Assembly (NCBI RefSeq): GCF_001653235.2 | Contig: NC_035790.1 | Span: 7,874,001 to 7,938,000, forward strand | Origin: Pochonia chlamydosporia 170 | Taxonomy: Eukaryota; Ascomycota; Sordariomycetes; Hypocreales; Clavicipitaceae | DNA length: 64,000 nucleotides | Direction: 5' to 3' | Part shown: in pieces, positions 13,201 through 24,568 of the stretch | Layout: each line of letters begins with the position of its first letter | Numbering within the stretch: position 1 is the stretch's first letter | Translations under genes and position numbers: made by a program | The notes under the pieces: model-generated | Told to the model about the DNA's origin: nothing | Seen by the model: only the letters and a program-made list of their open reading frames with translations | The model's database searches: none

Positions 13201-13683
13201 AAACCGGCTCTCTCTGGGCATCGCCTTCCTTCTCTGAGAAGAGCTGACGCGTCCACTGCCACCTCCCCCCCGCTTGATCCCTGCACACCCACGCCAGGCC
13301 CGGAAAGGACTTCGCCAGGACCGCCGGTGCATGTACCCAGACCCGGTCGGATGGCTTCCCCCAGACAGTCCAGAAACACACCATCAACAAGGCATCCATT
13401 CCATTCATAGCCATACTCGGCCCCCTTTCTGCCTGAGATTCTATTTCGACTTGTTCTTCTTTGCTTCACACTTTTGTTTTCTGCCACAAACAAAATCCAA
13501 AACCTCTTCATTCAACAACATCGATACGTCAACCGACGCACCAAGACCATTTGATCACAGTCGCCACCGGATCAATTGCAACACACTCGATCTACCCGAC
13601 CCTTCTGCTGACTGTCACTGTCTCGAAACCTGCCCATCGGCCACCGTGCCTTCTATACAGTCATCATCGGGAGGCCATAAAAA
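10229..13683. other. 3.5 kb divergent upstream region
   Basis: This is shared upstream DNA of the divergent DUF2293 and bZIP genes. Short open frames occur on both strands, but none resembles a known protein. The least noise-like is 11709-11945 (+), about 78 residues with a basic start and an acidic end, which I do not call. Two copies of the motif TACGGAGTA lie at 11609-11617 and 12230-12238. A pyrimidine-rich block at about 13415-13500 probably marks the transcription start of the bZIP gene. No ATG occurs between about 13490 and the start codon, so the leader is free of upstream ORFs. Confidence 0.55.
13415..13500 (+). promoter_or_regulatory. Pyrimidine-rich transcription start region of bZIP gene
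   Basis: A C/T-rich tract ending in TTTTGTTTTCTGCC lies about 190-270 nt upstream of the ATG at 13684. In filamentous fungi such tracts commonly sit at transcription starts. This is inferred from composition only. Confidence 0.4.
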
Positions 13684-15416
13684 ATGTCTGCCTCCAGCCA
13701 AAACAACATCGATGTCGATGCGTTGCTCGACTTTTCTGCCTGTGATGGCAGCTACAACTCGCCTTCGCTGTCGCCATCGACGAGCTCAAAGCCTACCTTT
13801 GCCAGTCCAGTTACCGCTGCTGTCAGCACTCCCAGTCTCCCAACCTCATCTCAGACCCTGAGCGGTCCTAGTCACAACTATGATATGTACCGCCAGCAGA
13901 CCGGATTTGTGCCTGGTGCCTTGACAAACACCATGGCCGTCAACCAGACCAACAACACCGGTTATCAGGACTTCGGCAGCCTCGACTACCTCTCCAGCTT
14001 CAGCCCCGAGAACGACGTCTTTGATTTCAACGCTTCTCCGTCGCAGGCCACTATGGATATGGAGTTCGAATCTACCACTGATTCTCAGTTCTTCTCTACC
14101 GTCAACCCCAGCAGCATTGAACAGGATGCTTCACCTCTTTCACAGACTAGCAGCGTCGGCCGTCTCTGGCCTGGCGCCCACTCCCAAGCCGCTCTCGCCA
14201 AAGCACAAGCACAGCAGCGACAGCAGCAGCTCATTCAGCATCAGGCTCAGCGTCAGAGCCCCCAGAAGCCTCGTGGCAAGGCTCCCCAACCCACAGATCC
14301 CATTGTTGAGCAGAAGATCACTCAACTTCTGAACTCGATGCGGGCCAAGGCTGCTTCCGACGAACCCGAGTCTCAGTCTGTTCTCAACAACCTGCCCAAG
14401 GCTAAGAAGGACGAGGAAGAGATGGATGAGGATGAACGTCTCCTTGCCAGTGAGGAGGGCAAGAAGCTCAGCAGCAAAGAGCGAAGACAGCTCCGAAATA
14501 AGGTGTCAGCCCGCGCTTTCCGTTCCCGAAGAAAGGGTAAGTTATACTCACTACTTGGTGAATCATTATCATAATTGGTCGTTTGCTAATATGGTCTTTA
14601 GAATACATCTCCCAACTTGAAGCTGAGATTGCCAACAAGGTCAACGAGAATGGTGACCTTAGATCGCAGAATCGTGCTCTCATGGATGAGAACAAGCGTC
14701 TGTCTGACCTGACACGCATGCTACTCTCATCGCCATCTTTCTCGACATTTCTCGACCACCTCAGCACAAGCCCTACCGCGCTCCCCCAAGGCTCTCCTGT
14801 CAAAGTTGAGCAGACCCAGCAACAGGAGCAGAACCAGGTCCCCAAGGACGTCAACGCCTACAACGGCCAGTTCTCCTCCCAGCAGCAAATCGGAATGGCC
14901 ATGATCCCTGAACAGACCATGGACTTCTCTCTCCTCAGCCTGGGCAACACCTACAACTTCCAGCCTCAGGTCTTCGTTGTCGACACCCCTGAGATGCCCA
15001 ATGCTATTGATGCCTCTGTCCTATCTGGCAAGACATCTAACTTTGTCGAGGAGTCTTTCAGCTCTGAAGATGAGAAGGTCGAGGTTCCTGTCATTGAACG
15101 TCCAGTGGAGACCAAGGCTGTGGAGGCTCCCGAGACTTCGGTTGACGAGGAGTTTGAGTCTGACCCCGAATTTGCTCTGTTCCATTCTCAACCCGCCACT
15201 ACCGCTGAAGCTACCAAGGATATCGACACTGACAGTCTGACTGATGTCGACCTCTTCGGTGGCATCGAATCTGAGAAGGTGTTTGACCGCTACGAACTTG
15301 TTGATGCCACGGAAGAAGAAGCCACTGCTGTATTTGCCATGGCCCGCGTCCAAAGAATAAGTGCCACTATCGACTCTGTTGTGTCAAGGTTAGAACTCTT
15401 GACGATGGATTTGTAA
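13684..15416 (+). CDS. bZIP transcription factor
   Basis: This is a nuclear DNA-binding regulator of the basic leucine zipper class. Two exons (13684-14536 and 14602-15416) flank a 65-nt intron with a GTAAGT donor and a GCTAAT branch, giving about 555 residues. The N-terminal 200 residues are Ser/Thr/Gln-rich, probably an activation domain. The basic region is at about 262-284 (RRQLRNKVSARAFRSRRK, with the N-x7-R signature), followed directly by a zipper beginning EYISQLEAEI and running to about 320. The intron sits exactly between the basic region and the zipper; if retained, translation would stop soon after the basic region. The C-terminal half is acidic. The basic-zipper sequence recalls the asl-1/MBZ1 group of Sordariomycete bZIPs (cell wall, stress and virulence roles in Metarhizium), but I assign that only tentatively from memory. 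Confidence 0.88.
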
Positions 15417-16245
15417 AGAAATTCGTAACAGACCAGATGGTGGGCCTTGACGGCTAGAATTATTCTCTCACTTTTCTTTGTTCATATCAGGGCATTTTAG
15501 GCGGGTCTCTGCGGCGTTTGTGGCAAAATCACGGAACATGTGATGGATAGGGAATACGGGACATTTCCCCCTTTGTTTTATTCAGTGCAGCGGCAAGAAT
15601 ATGTGATATTAGGCAATTTTGTATAGATAAGAGGCGAAAGCCAGGCTTTACGCCACTCGATCAATCAAATTAGTTAAATTCACTTTGTGTACCCCAAGAT
15701 GTGACTGTTTAGAATTGTGCGGCGCCGCTTTGACATGAGTGTTGGATATTGTTAGGATGTTGTTGGTGTTGCTCTTAGCTATCATAGACCCATCACGTTG
15801 ACTGGCAAGGGCTTGCATAGATGTGTGTTTCCAAAACCTGAATCGAGAACTTGTTCGATCTGTTTCTGTTTATGAGCCGATCTGCCGATCGCATATGCAT
15901 GACGTCTGTTCTTCGTATTTTCTCAAGAGTGGGCATGTGGAGAGGGAGGATCGTATGAATCGTGTGGATTGGGCGGTTGGCCAGTCATGTCCACCTGACA
16001 AAGTATCGTCTCCTGATGATCTTGTACAGGAATACTCCGTAGTTTACAGAAGCGTGGAGTATGGGCCAGGTCGGTGCTTTATGATTTATTCTTTGGGAGT
16101 AGAGGGTCGTGGGTTAAATACTTGAGGTTTTGAGTAGTGCAGAGTAATGAGAGTTTTTGCTGCCTTGATTAGACTTTGATGTATTACCTGTCAGTTTGTT
16201 CGTAGTACTGTGACTATGCTTGCAGTTGTTCTCGCAACTAGTAAT
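15417..16245. other. Convergent intergenic region
   Basis: The 3' flanks of the bZIP gene (+) and the HET-domain gene (-) meet here. One TACTCCGTA motif lies at 16033-16041. No coding signal is visible. Confidence 0.5.
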
Positions 16246-18206
16246 TCAATATATGGAGAATATCTCCGGCTTAATACCCGGAAGTGAATATACCTCTCCA
16301 GACATCAGCCCATGAACATAACATTCTCCCACCAACGTCCATTTCCGCGCTTCCCCTTCAACATCCTGCCCTCCCGGCCTCAACACAAACGGCGTCTTGC
16401 CCCCCTCCAAAACAACAACCACGTCCCCATCCTCCATCGAATCCGGCCCCATGAGGAAATACCCGCCATCCGTGACCGCAAATCTCCTATACCTCGTCAC
16501 CAGCGTCGCCTCATGACTCCATTTAAAGGGGTCGCCGGCCCTCGCTGCCCCCAGCAACTGCGGCGAGATCTTGTTCCTCTGCACGCCGCTCTTGACGAGG
16601 TACGACGCCCCGTTGCTGAGCCAGTTCTTGGACGGGATGTCAGCGTACGAGCGGGAGCGGTCGGCGCCGATGCACCCGTTCGAGAGTGTTTGCACGAGGG
16701 CGTAAAACGCGGACGACTCGTGGGCCGGTCGCCATTCTTGCGGGGTGGCAGACGGGTGCGGCGCGTACTGTACATCCAGGTCGAAGAGGTCGTGGCCGCA
16801 TATGTCTTTCCAGAGGGCTTCTAATGGGCTGATGGTCCAGCGGGCGTGGCGGAACTGGAAGGCTTTGCCGTGGAAGATCCATGACCGGCGGTGCACGGTG
16901 TCTACTCGCACGCCGTGGATGTGTAAGATGTGGTTTTGCTCGTCGATTTGTAATTTTGGAGCTGTTGATCCGGCTGCGGCGTGGGGAGTGACGGGCGATC
17001 CTATCATGTGTACTGGGAGGACGCGCCAGTCTGGCACCCAGCTCGGTAAAGTGATGGTGGTGTTATCAAACAGCGGTTTGCGACTGTTGGACACGACATT
17101 GTGCGTCGCGGAGAGGAGAATCAGCGAGGACGCATCTTTGAGGACGCGAACCGCCATGTCGCAGTATACTTGGGCCACAGGACGGCTATAATCCGCCGTC
17201 AGGTCCTGCAGCTCCAAACTGCCCTTCTGGACGGAGAAGTGCCCCAGAAACGCGTAGATGTGGTCCCTCGGATCCCGGGCGAGCAGGTGTCTCGCCCGGT
17301 GCAGCTCGTAGACAAAGTTGCCCCGGTTGTGGTTCTCGTCGTACTCGTCCTCTGGCTCGACGAACCGGTTGTACAGGTACCGTATGCTGGGGGTGCTGAT
17401 GTGGAAGCGCGTCCGGAGGAAGTGGTACTGCTGGTTGAGGATGCCGCATACGTTGGAGAGTTTCTCCCATTCTAGTTCGGCGGTTCCCCAGAAGAGACTT
17501 GCCGGTGCGCCGGTTCCTATTTCCTGCACGATCCACATCCTTCCAAACTGTTGTTGTGTTAGATGGTTTCATGAATGTGAAGTGTAAAACTCACCCATGG
17601 TAAGCGGGTTAACCGTGAGAATGGCACCCACGGCTCGTAAGCCTGTCTGTACAGTTGCTCCGAGTGCGCGACTCGAAATTCCTTGTGTTTATCTTCATCG
17701 TCAAACACGTCGTGCAGGTAATCGACCATTTGCTTTGCTAGTTCTGCGTCCCCCTTTTCGTCGGGACCTAACCAGACGAGTATCCTGCCAGCACCTTTAT
17801 ACACTTCATTCATAAGCTTGACCTGGCTGCTCCTCTCTTGGATGTCATCCTGGTTGATGCAGATTTGATCGGCCCATAATCTCCTTGGTTTCGTGGGGAG
17901 TCTCATTCGACAGAGCGCATCGTGAATGCTCCTCGTCAGGGGTAAGGATTGTGCATCACACAAGATGGACTTGGTGCGTCCGCCTGCGCCCCAGACGTAG
18001 GAGATTGTTTCGTAGGAGGAGCTACTTTCACTGTTGAGTAGGGAGTCGAGGTCTTCAATTGATAGTGAGCCGGTGAGTGGTGCGGCGGCCTGGGTGGAAG
18101 GTTGGAGGGTGAGGACGCGGATGGATCGTTTGTTTGGCAGAGGTGGGTATTTGTATGTGGTTTGGGAGGAGGGCGGAGAGGGCGTTGGATGGGGACTCGT
18201 ATCCAT
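16246..18206 (-). CDS. HET-domain protein (heterokaryon incompatibility type)
   Basis: HET-domain proteins take part in non-self recognition and programmed cell death when unlike fungal hyphae fuse. Many family members have no tested role. Two exons on the minus strand (18206-17595 and 17547-16246) flank a 47-nt intron with GTGAGT donor and ACAACAG acceptor, giving about 637 residues. The join reads RLPW-FGRMWIVQEIG, the conserved W-F-x-R-xW-xxQE end of the HET domain. The domain spans about residues 64-225 with its usual blocks: YETISYVWG, then RRLWADQICINQDDIQERS, then the YKGAGRILVWLG segment. The N-terminal 60 residues are proline- and serine-rich. The C-terminal part resembles the usual uncharacterised HET-protein tail with a GDVVVVLEGGKTPFVLR segment. 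No NACHT, WD or ankyrin module is present. Confidence 0.9.
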
Positions 18207-19010
18207 GAATGAGGATGTTGGACTTTGTGGATGTGTTTGCGTCCGGGTTAGAGTTTTTGTGGGAGAGTGATGATGAGCGTCGTCATCGGGAAATTGAGTG
18301 AGATTGAGACTGAAGTGAGATGAGATGTGATCATGTCCCCTGTAATTGTGTGTTGGGTCGTGGAGTTAGTCCACTCTGACGGCGACGGGACAGGCAACAG
18401 CCGGCGAGAGAATTGATGCGAATTAACAGATGTGCTTGCTGAATTATACAGGTAAATGCATGGCGCTTATAATAAAGACGAATTCAAATACATTCAGCTG
18501 CTGGCGATAAATTGAATATGAAAATGAGCTAAGAGGTCGGTCAAGTTCAACAGCGTGTAGCACGATGGGCGAATTTGATGCCCCTCCATCACACCAGATG
18601 GATCAGCTGTCAGCCGTCTATAGTTGGTCTTAGTTAAGTCCGCCACTTCGTTCGAGGCCAATGAAGGTGAACGATCTTGGGAGCAATTGCGGGCGCAAAT
18701 GTGTCACGCCGAACACCACCACATCAGCTTCTCAGATGGGAGGATATGCTAGCCAAATCACAACTAGATTACGGAATATATACAGCTGAATCTAATAGAG
18801 CGGCCCAAGTGCTGCACATACATCATTTATGTCCTACTATCATCGCCAAGGAGGCAAGTTCCAATAAAGCAAACGACCAGTGAACGCCGCCGTATCATGT
18901 ATCATCATCCAGGGAATCCTATTATCAAAGAGTGCTTCGAGGTGAACCAGCATGACTTACAGGCCATGCATACCACCAACTGTCAAATCCTCCCCTCAAC
19001 TTGATTTCCT
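18207..19010. other. Intergenic, upstream of HET gene
   Basis: This region lies between the start of the HET gene and the 3' end of the next minus-strand gene. No coding or RNA signal was recognised. Confidence 0.5.
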
Positions 19011-20826
19011 TCACACACTCTCCCTCACGTTTACCGGATCGCCAGTAACACTCACTCCATCCTCATCCATCGTCCTCGCCCTGTGAGCGAACTCGCTCGT
19101 CACGATGCCTGCGCCCAATGGGCCGATGCTTGTCTCCTTTCTGCCGTCGCGAAGCTCCCAGCTTCCCACACGTTCCTCATTCCGCCCTGTTTGAGAAACC
19201 GTCATGTCCGCGTCACTAGCCTTTCTGTCATTACCTTTGAATCCGCCTGCGGCAGTTCCAGTAGATCCGCCATCTTGTCGTGGGTGACGGCTGAAGCGCC
19301 AGCCGCCGAGTCCCATGAATCCTGCGATGACGCATGCAATAAGGACGGCCATGAGGAGGGCGCCCAAAACACCAGCGACAGCAGGACTGACGTCGCTTGA
19401 AGACGAACCATTCTTTTGGTCATCAGAAAGAGTACGGTTGCTCATACAAAAGGTTGATGTCGTGGCTGGACTGCAAATCGTGCACCACTCAGTAGGGGTT
19501 CTGCTAATGTCATTCATCTTTTGGAGGAAAGAGTTGTACGACATGGCAGAGCCGCCGAAACCAGACCCGAACAAGGGATACTTCGAAAACTCGTCCCCCA
19601 GATCAGCACTTGCCTTGTACCAGAATCTGACTTGAAGGCTATCTGCAGTGCCACCCGAGCCAATATCGCCTACTAATTCGAACACAATAGCAGACCCTGG
19701 CTTTGGTAACTGTGAAATTGCGCTTGCTTCTGGATTCTGCTGGTTCATGAGACCCCCAACTCCAAAGAAGGCCATCATGGGCCGGGAAGACCCAAACATG
19801 AGAGTCAGTTTCCCTTTCGTTCCGCTGGTCGCCAGAAAAGTGCTAAACTGGTCCGTAACTTTGTTCGCCAACGTACGTCCCGAAATGCTATACAGCACAT
19901 TGAGACGGTCGTCCTTGTCGGTGTTGTTCCCGTAGCTGGTCTTTGCTTGCTCCAGAGTAAAGGCATTATTTTGCAGAGTGGAAAGTGTGTCATTGGCATC
20001 CTGCAAACCCTTGTTAACCGTCTCGTTGTAGGCATACTCATAATTGACAAAATCGTATATTTCTTTCGCATTGACGTATGATGCTTCGTCACTTGGCAAG
20101 CTGCCTTGGAGAGGATCGCTAGAAAACAACTTGGTGTAGAAGTAATCCTCGTCGTTCACTTTCTTGGTCATTTCAGGGCTTTTGGATAGATTTTGGGTCA
20201 TCTGCGTTTGCCATGCCGTGCACGCTTCGTCGCCTTGAATGCTGCCCGGTGTTGCAGATTAGCTTTTTTCTCAGACAAGCTCCAGCCATGTCTGTGTGAC
20301 TTGCACTGGAGTTGGGTCGCAGCTATACTTACGCAACAGAGTTACTATCCGACTCAGGATATGTAATAATTTGGGCATATTGATACCCGTTTAGTGGGTA
20401 GTCTGTCGTGTTGGAATTTAACACATAGTTGTGGCCCAGGTTGCTGCTGTTGCTCCTGGGAGGATAAAGACCTTGCATGAACGCGGTAGCACTATTAGTC
20501 GACCACTCTTGCGTTCCGGCCATGATGGCGATCTGGGTATTATCAATACTGTCTGTTGATATACTTTGTATCGGTGCTGTACTCGAGCTGTTTGAGGTTG
20601 TGTCACTCGCGGTGCCGCCTAGATATCGACTGCGAAATGCAGCTCCAAGCCGCTGCATTTGCTGAGCTCCGTTCGGTGTCAGGACAACATGATCGCCGAT
20701 AACGGTAGGCGTAGTCTCGCCATGATTGATAAAGACTACCGCTGCTCGGACAGTCGGATTTGAAGTTTGCGCTGCGATACAAGCCAGCAGGCCACTCACG
20801 GCCACAAAGCTTGAGCTTGAAATCAT
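19011..20826 (-). CDS. Histidine-phosphatase-like membrane protein, catalytic motifs lost
   Basis: The overall pattern is that of a branch-2 histidine acid phosphatase: signal peptide, motif near the N-terminus, large extracellular domain. It also has a C-terminal membrane anchor. Two exons on the minus strand (20826-20333 and 20241-19011) flank a 91-nt intron, giving about 574 residues. I chose the ATG at 20826 because it is followed at once by a signal sequence (MISSSSFVAVSGLLACIAAQ) and has a CAACC context; an in-frame ATG at 20937 would add 37 poorly fitting residues. The catalytic RHGxRxP motif is replaced by NHGETTP at 34-40, so both arginines and the usual neighbours are missing. Where the proton-donor HD is expected there is LMFGSSRPMMAFFGVG. 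Several N-glycosylation sequons and cysteines suggest an extracellular domain. One transmembrane helix (about 446-470) is followed by a basic cytoplasmic tail of about 100 residues. It is probably a pseudoenzyme or binding protein. Confidence 0.75.
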
Positions 20827-21726
20827 GGTTGTGCCTTTGAATCCTATGCTAATGTGGGAAAGCATTCTCCGTCTCACCACTGCGGCCTTGTGTTCAATCA
20901 CAGTATGAGCAGAGGCAATGGAGTTAGGGGAGCCCACGACCTCGACGTCAACGAAAGGGAATGCCAGCGCAAGACCATAGTTTCCGTTGAAGCCAAGAAA
21001 GCAGACTTCTGCTGAATTTCTCTGCAGGTGAATAAATGGCTGGTATGGTCTACTAGCGTAATGACCTCAGCTCAACGGCCCCCAAAAATTGCTCCAATCC
21101 AAACAGCTCAAGCTTATTGTGGTTGGTATCTTCGGTTTAGGTGAGGGGCTCAAATGCGCTTGTGTGAAGGTGCGGGGCAGCATCATTGATCAATGATCAC
21201 AGAAAAACCATGACGAGCCTGGCTTGGCTTGGCTGCGTGATTCCGTCGCTACCGCTCCGCTTTGCTGGCCAGCCTCTCAACTTATTCCCAAGGCGCTTCT
21301 GGGCTTGGTTAAGGTTCAGAGACAACTTTGGTTTTCACTGTGATATGTCACACCCGGCTGCCGCATGCGGCCACGTGTGGTGGTTTTGGCGCCATCTTGG
21401 TGAGCCTCTGAGGTCAGAATTCGCGACACGTTGGCATATGGTTCTGCGTTTGGCGCCGCGAGTGCCGACAATTGGAGTGAAACCGCGGGCGATATCACTA
21501 TGTAAAACTTGAATGCTCCTGACCATATGGCACAGTCAATATAACGAACGACCTTGGTTCGATGTCGGTGGGAGGTTCTTCAAGGGTTCAGTTCTGAGCA
21601 CACAGACTTTAATCCAGTGCAATTTCTGCGGAACTTTCCGAAGAACAGATGAGACCTGCCTCACAAAAATGAAGACGGACAGTAAGGTAAGCTTGAGCAA
21701 AATATAATCTTAAACTGCAAAAATAA
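20827..21726. other. Intergenic between phosphatase-like gene and tRNA
   Basis: This is the upstream flank of the minus-strand phosphatase-like gene. No gene is recognised. The right end, reading leftward from the tRNA, contains the T-rich pol III stop. Confidence 0.5.
21715..21726 (-). terminator. RNA polymerase III terminator of tRNA-Gln
   Basis: On the minus strand the tRNA is followed at once by a T-rich run (TTATTTTTG), the usual pol III stop. Confidence 0.6.
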
Positions 21727-21798
21727 AGGTTCCAGAGGGAGTCGAACCCTCGCTGGCGGAATCAGAATCCGCAGTCATGACCGTTAGACCATGGAACC
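21727..21798 (-). tRNA. tRNA-Gln (anticodon CUG)
   Basis: The minus strand folds as a complete 72-nt cloverleaf without an intron. The acceptor stem GGTTCCA (21792-21798) pairs with TGGAACC (21728-21734), with T as discriminator base at 21727. The D arm contains the A-box-like TGGTCTAACGG. The anticodon stem GCGGA/TCCGC encloses the loop TTCTGAT, placing CTG at positions 34-36, which decodes CAG glutamine. The T arm is GAGGG-TTCGACT-CCCTC, a good B box. CCA is not encoded, as expected for a eukaryote. Confidence 0.95.
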
Positions 21799-24568
21799 GG
21801 CTGAAGTGGTGATCCACTTCACATGGTGGGTAACTGCGATGGTTGTCGGCGATGCTATCTTCATATATATTTCTGTCGAGTGTAGTGTCAATGCCAACGA
21901 TCCAAAAGACGAGTTCTGGACAGCACATTGACCAAGTTAAAGGAGTGTATTTGTCGCGAGATTGTATGTGCAAAGATTTCAAGCAAGTCAATGCAGTTCG
22001 TATGATATCTCCCGGAAATTTTCTTCCCCCAGAAAGCCGTCGGAACTGGGAAGACACGAAGGCTTGGCCAGATGGATGGGGGGACAGTAGTATCTCAGCA
22101 ATGCCAAAAGCTTCCCGGTCCAATTGAACACAGCTACAAGTGGAAGCCTTTGACGCTCCTGATGGTACTGCATGCCCGGCATATTAGGCAATTCCGTGTC
22201 GTTGTATGCTCTGTACCCTGGGCATTTTGGTGGTCTTCAAAATATAAGACGATTGACTCGGAGAAGGTTACATGATGAGGAAACATCCTCCTCATGAAGC
22301 CAAATTCTTCACTTCATGACCGAACGACACTGCATGATGCACCTTGGAATGATGACCCCAATGCTTCACCTCTCTAGTCAGAAGCAAGAATTATTGCTGG
22401 TCCCTGACAGATATTCCAGTGGTTTATCAACCTGTCGTATTGACTCTCAGATAGCCCTGAATGTGTTCATGCGTTGACATGAATGAATCCCTGAGGCTTC
22501 ACTGCTTCACTGCCTGGAGCAGACAAGATGCCGGTGGACCTCCTAGCCGTGTTCAAGGTTCCCCGTGGTTCTTGTGCTGAGTCTGGTTGATGCAGTGAGC
22601 CCGAAAAGGGGGCACGGCAAGGGCGAAACCATGTGGACATGTGCAACCAAGTATTTTGATGGTAATTAGTAACCTTGGCTCGCGATTATCTTATCAATCG
22701 ATCTGCTGGACAGGGTGAGCTGCAAGGGACAAACGTGGCGCATGGATGGACATTGCGTGCGACTCCAAATTGTTAGGAATGTAGAATGAATCTTGAAAAA
22801 GGCATTGACCTCGCTTCGAATTGTCTTTATCCAGTGCGATAGATGAATCCAGATACGGTCCTTATTTTGCGAAAGATTTATGGCATGGTTTGGATTTCTG
22901 AACCTATCGGGAGCTGCTGGCATCTGGTAGTGCCAGACAAGGAGATCTACCCCTGTGTTGCAGATGCGTCAACATTTTGGCCGAGGCAGTTTGAAGAAGG
23001 GATGAAAGGGAACAAAAAATCAATCAAAATAGGCGGACTTGGACGTAATCACCGGCCGAGAGTAAGAGGTAACAAGTTCAAAGCATACTTCACAAAGTAT
23101 CTACACAACGGCAGTCCGAAGTCGATCAGATCTGGTGCGAGTATCTCCGAGCACAGGTCGGAGCGGGAGTATTGGGCGGGTGCAACGCTCCTGCCTCGCA
23201 GTTACATTTATCGGGATCGTATGTCTTGTAGGCCAAGTCACTCAAAGGGTGGATCGGCAGGGCTGAAAGAGGCTAGGCCAGGCAGTTTGGGTGAGTGTCT
23301 TGAAAGGTCGAGTGTTTGTACCCCCTACCTTCAATTTTGACAGACAGGTGTGCGTTCAATGGTGCTGCCAGTGAAAGTGAGGACTTGTCAGGGGGAGTTG
23401 GCCTGTACCAGGCTGGACGCAGCACTATGGCCACCGAGGGGTTGGTTTGTTAGTGCTGCTTGTTGGCTGTGCCCGTGCTAACCAGACTGAACTTGACATG
23501 GAACATGGCGGCCTGGTCGGTGCTGGTCCAGTCAAGGACCTTGCCATGTGCTGCTTGGTGTAGAATTGGAGTTCGCCGATGGCCAGACTTTGAAAGGACG
23601 GAGTACCTAAAGTACCTCGCTAGCCTGGTCTAATGCAACTTGCCACCAAACAGCTCTCAGATGAGTCGACTCCAGTTCGTCTTCGAGTCATTGCTCAGTC
23701 CAATGAATTCTCAAGCTACCTACTAGGTACCTCGGTACGTAAGTATTCATCAGCGGCTCACCGCGGTGTTTGCCCACTTGACCACAAAGTGCAGAAGGAC
23801 ATTGAGTACCAGACGTGCAATGTTCAATGTTGCGATCTGACCTGCACTATACACGTTCAGCCAGCCAGTTGCCAGTTTAACCTTTCTACCCTCAGGCCCA
23901 CCAGACCAGACCAGACCAGACGGCCGCTGCTCTGGACAGTCTGGGAAGCAATTGACATTGAGCAACAGGAGGTACCCAATACATCCGCACCCCTTACGCT
24001 GTACCTATGGGTACCCCATACCACTAAAAGCACCAGACTGTCAAGTGCAAACGAAGGTTTCCACGGTTCTTTGTTCAAAACCAGTCAAGCACAGTCAAGT
24101 CAAGCACCGTCCTGGCCTGTCTCCTCCCTGTTCTGGTTTGCTCGGTGCTCTCTTTTTGGCTCTTTTGGCTCCAGTTCTCCAGTTCTCCCGTCTCCCTTGT
24201 CTTGTTTCCCCCATTGCACATTTACTCGCTCCACGATCATTCATCTGGTAAAATCGAGCCAAGCAGACGAGAGAGTTGTCCAAGTGTCTTTCTGTCGTAC
24301 AACCAAGCCTCAATCACACCAGACTGAAGTCCGTCCACCATTCATTCCATTTCGCACCAGACTCTTTTATCTCACACTCGCACCCACACCCACTCTCACA
24401 CCCACACCACATCTGGGGACTCCCTGCAAGCTCCTGTCGTCACTTTGTGTTTCCCACACGCCCAGCCTTCTGGGTCAACTCTTAAGTTCTCGTCTCGCCG
24501 CACACAATCAACCTTGAGCTGCTTGCCTTAACGACCGGTCGCATGTAGCGACTCAAAGACAAACCACC
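21799..24568. other. 2.8 kb upstream region of KDM4-like gene
   Basis: No conserved gene is seen. The right-hand 900 bp is pyrimidine-rich on the plus strand and probably contains the promoter and leader of the demethylase gene. A long open frame at 23633-24517 (+) is low-complexity leader sequence and is not called. A CCAGA pentanucleotide tract lies at 23901-23920. Confidence 0.5.
23901..23920. repeat. (CCAGA)4 microsatellite
   Basis: Four exact copies of CCAGA lie about 650 bp upstream of the KDM4-like start codon. The reverse-complement unit TCTGG forms a six-copy tract at 42541-42570. Confidence 0.9.

Noticed and set aside
12996..13511. 171-codon minus-strand frame in the bZIP promoter
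   Set aside because: It overlaps the pyrimidine-rich start region and several equally open frames, and has no conserved features.
23633..24517. 294-codon open frame upstream of the demethylase gene
   Set aside because: It has a low-complexity, Ser/Thr/Pro-rich translation of a pyrimidine-rich leader, with no family motif, ending just before the real start codon.
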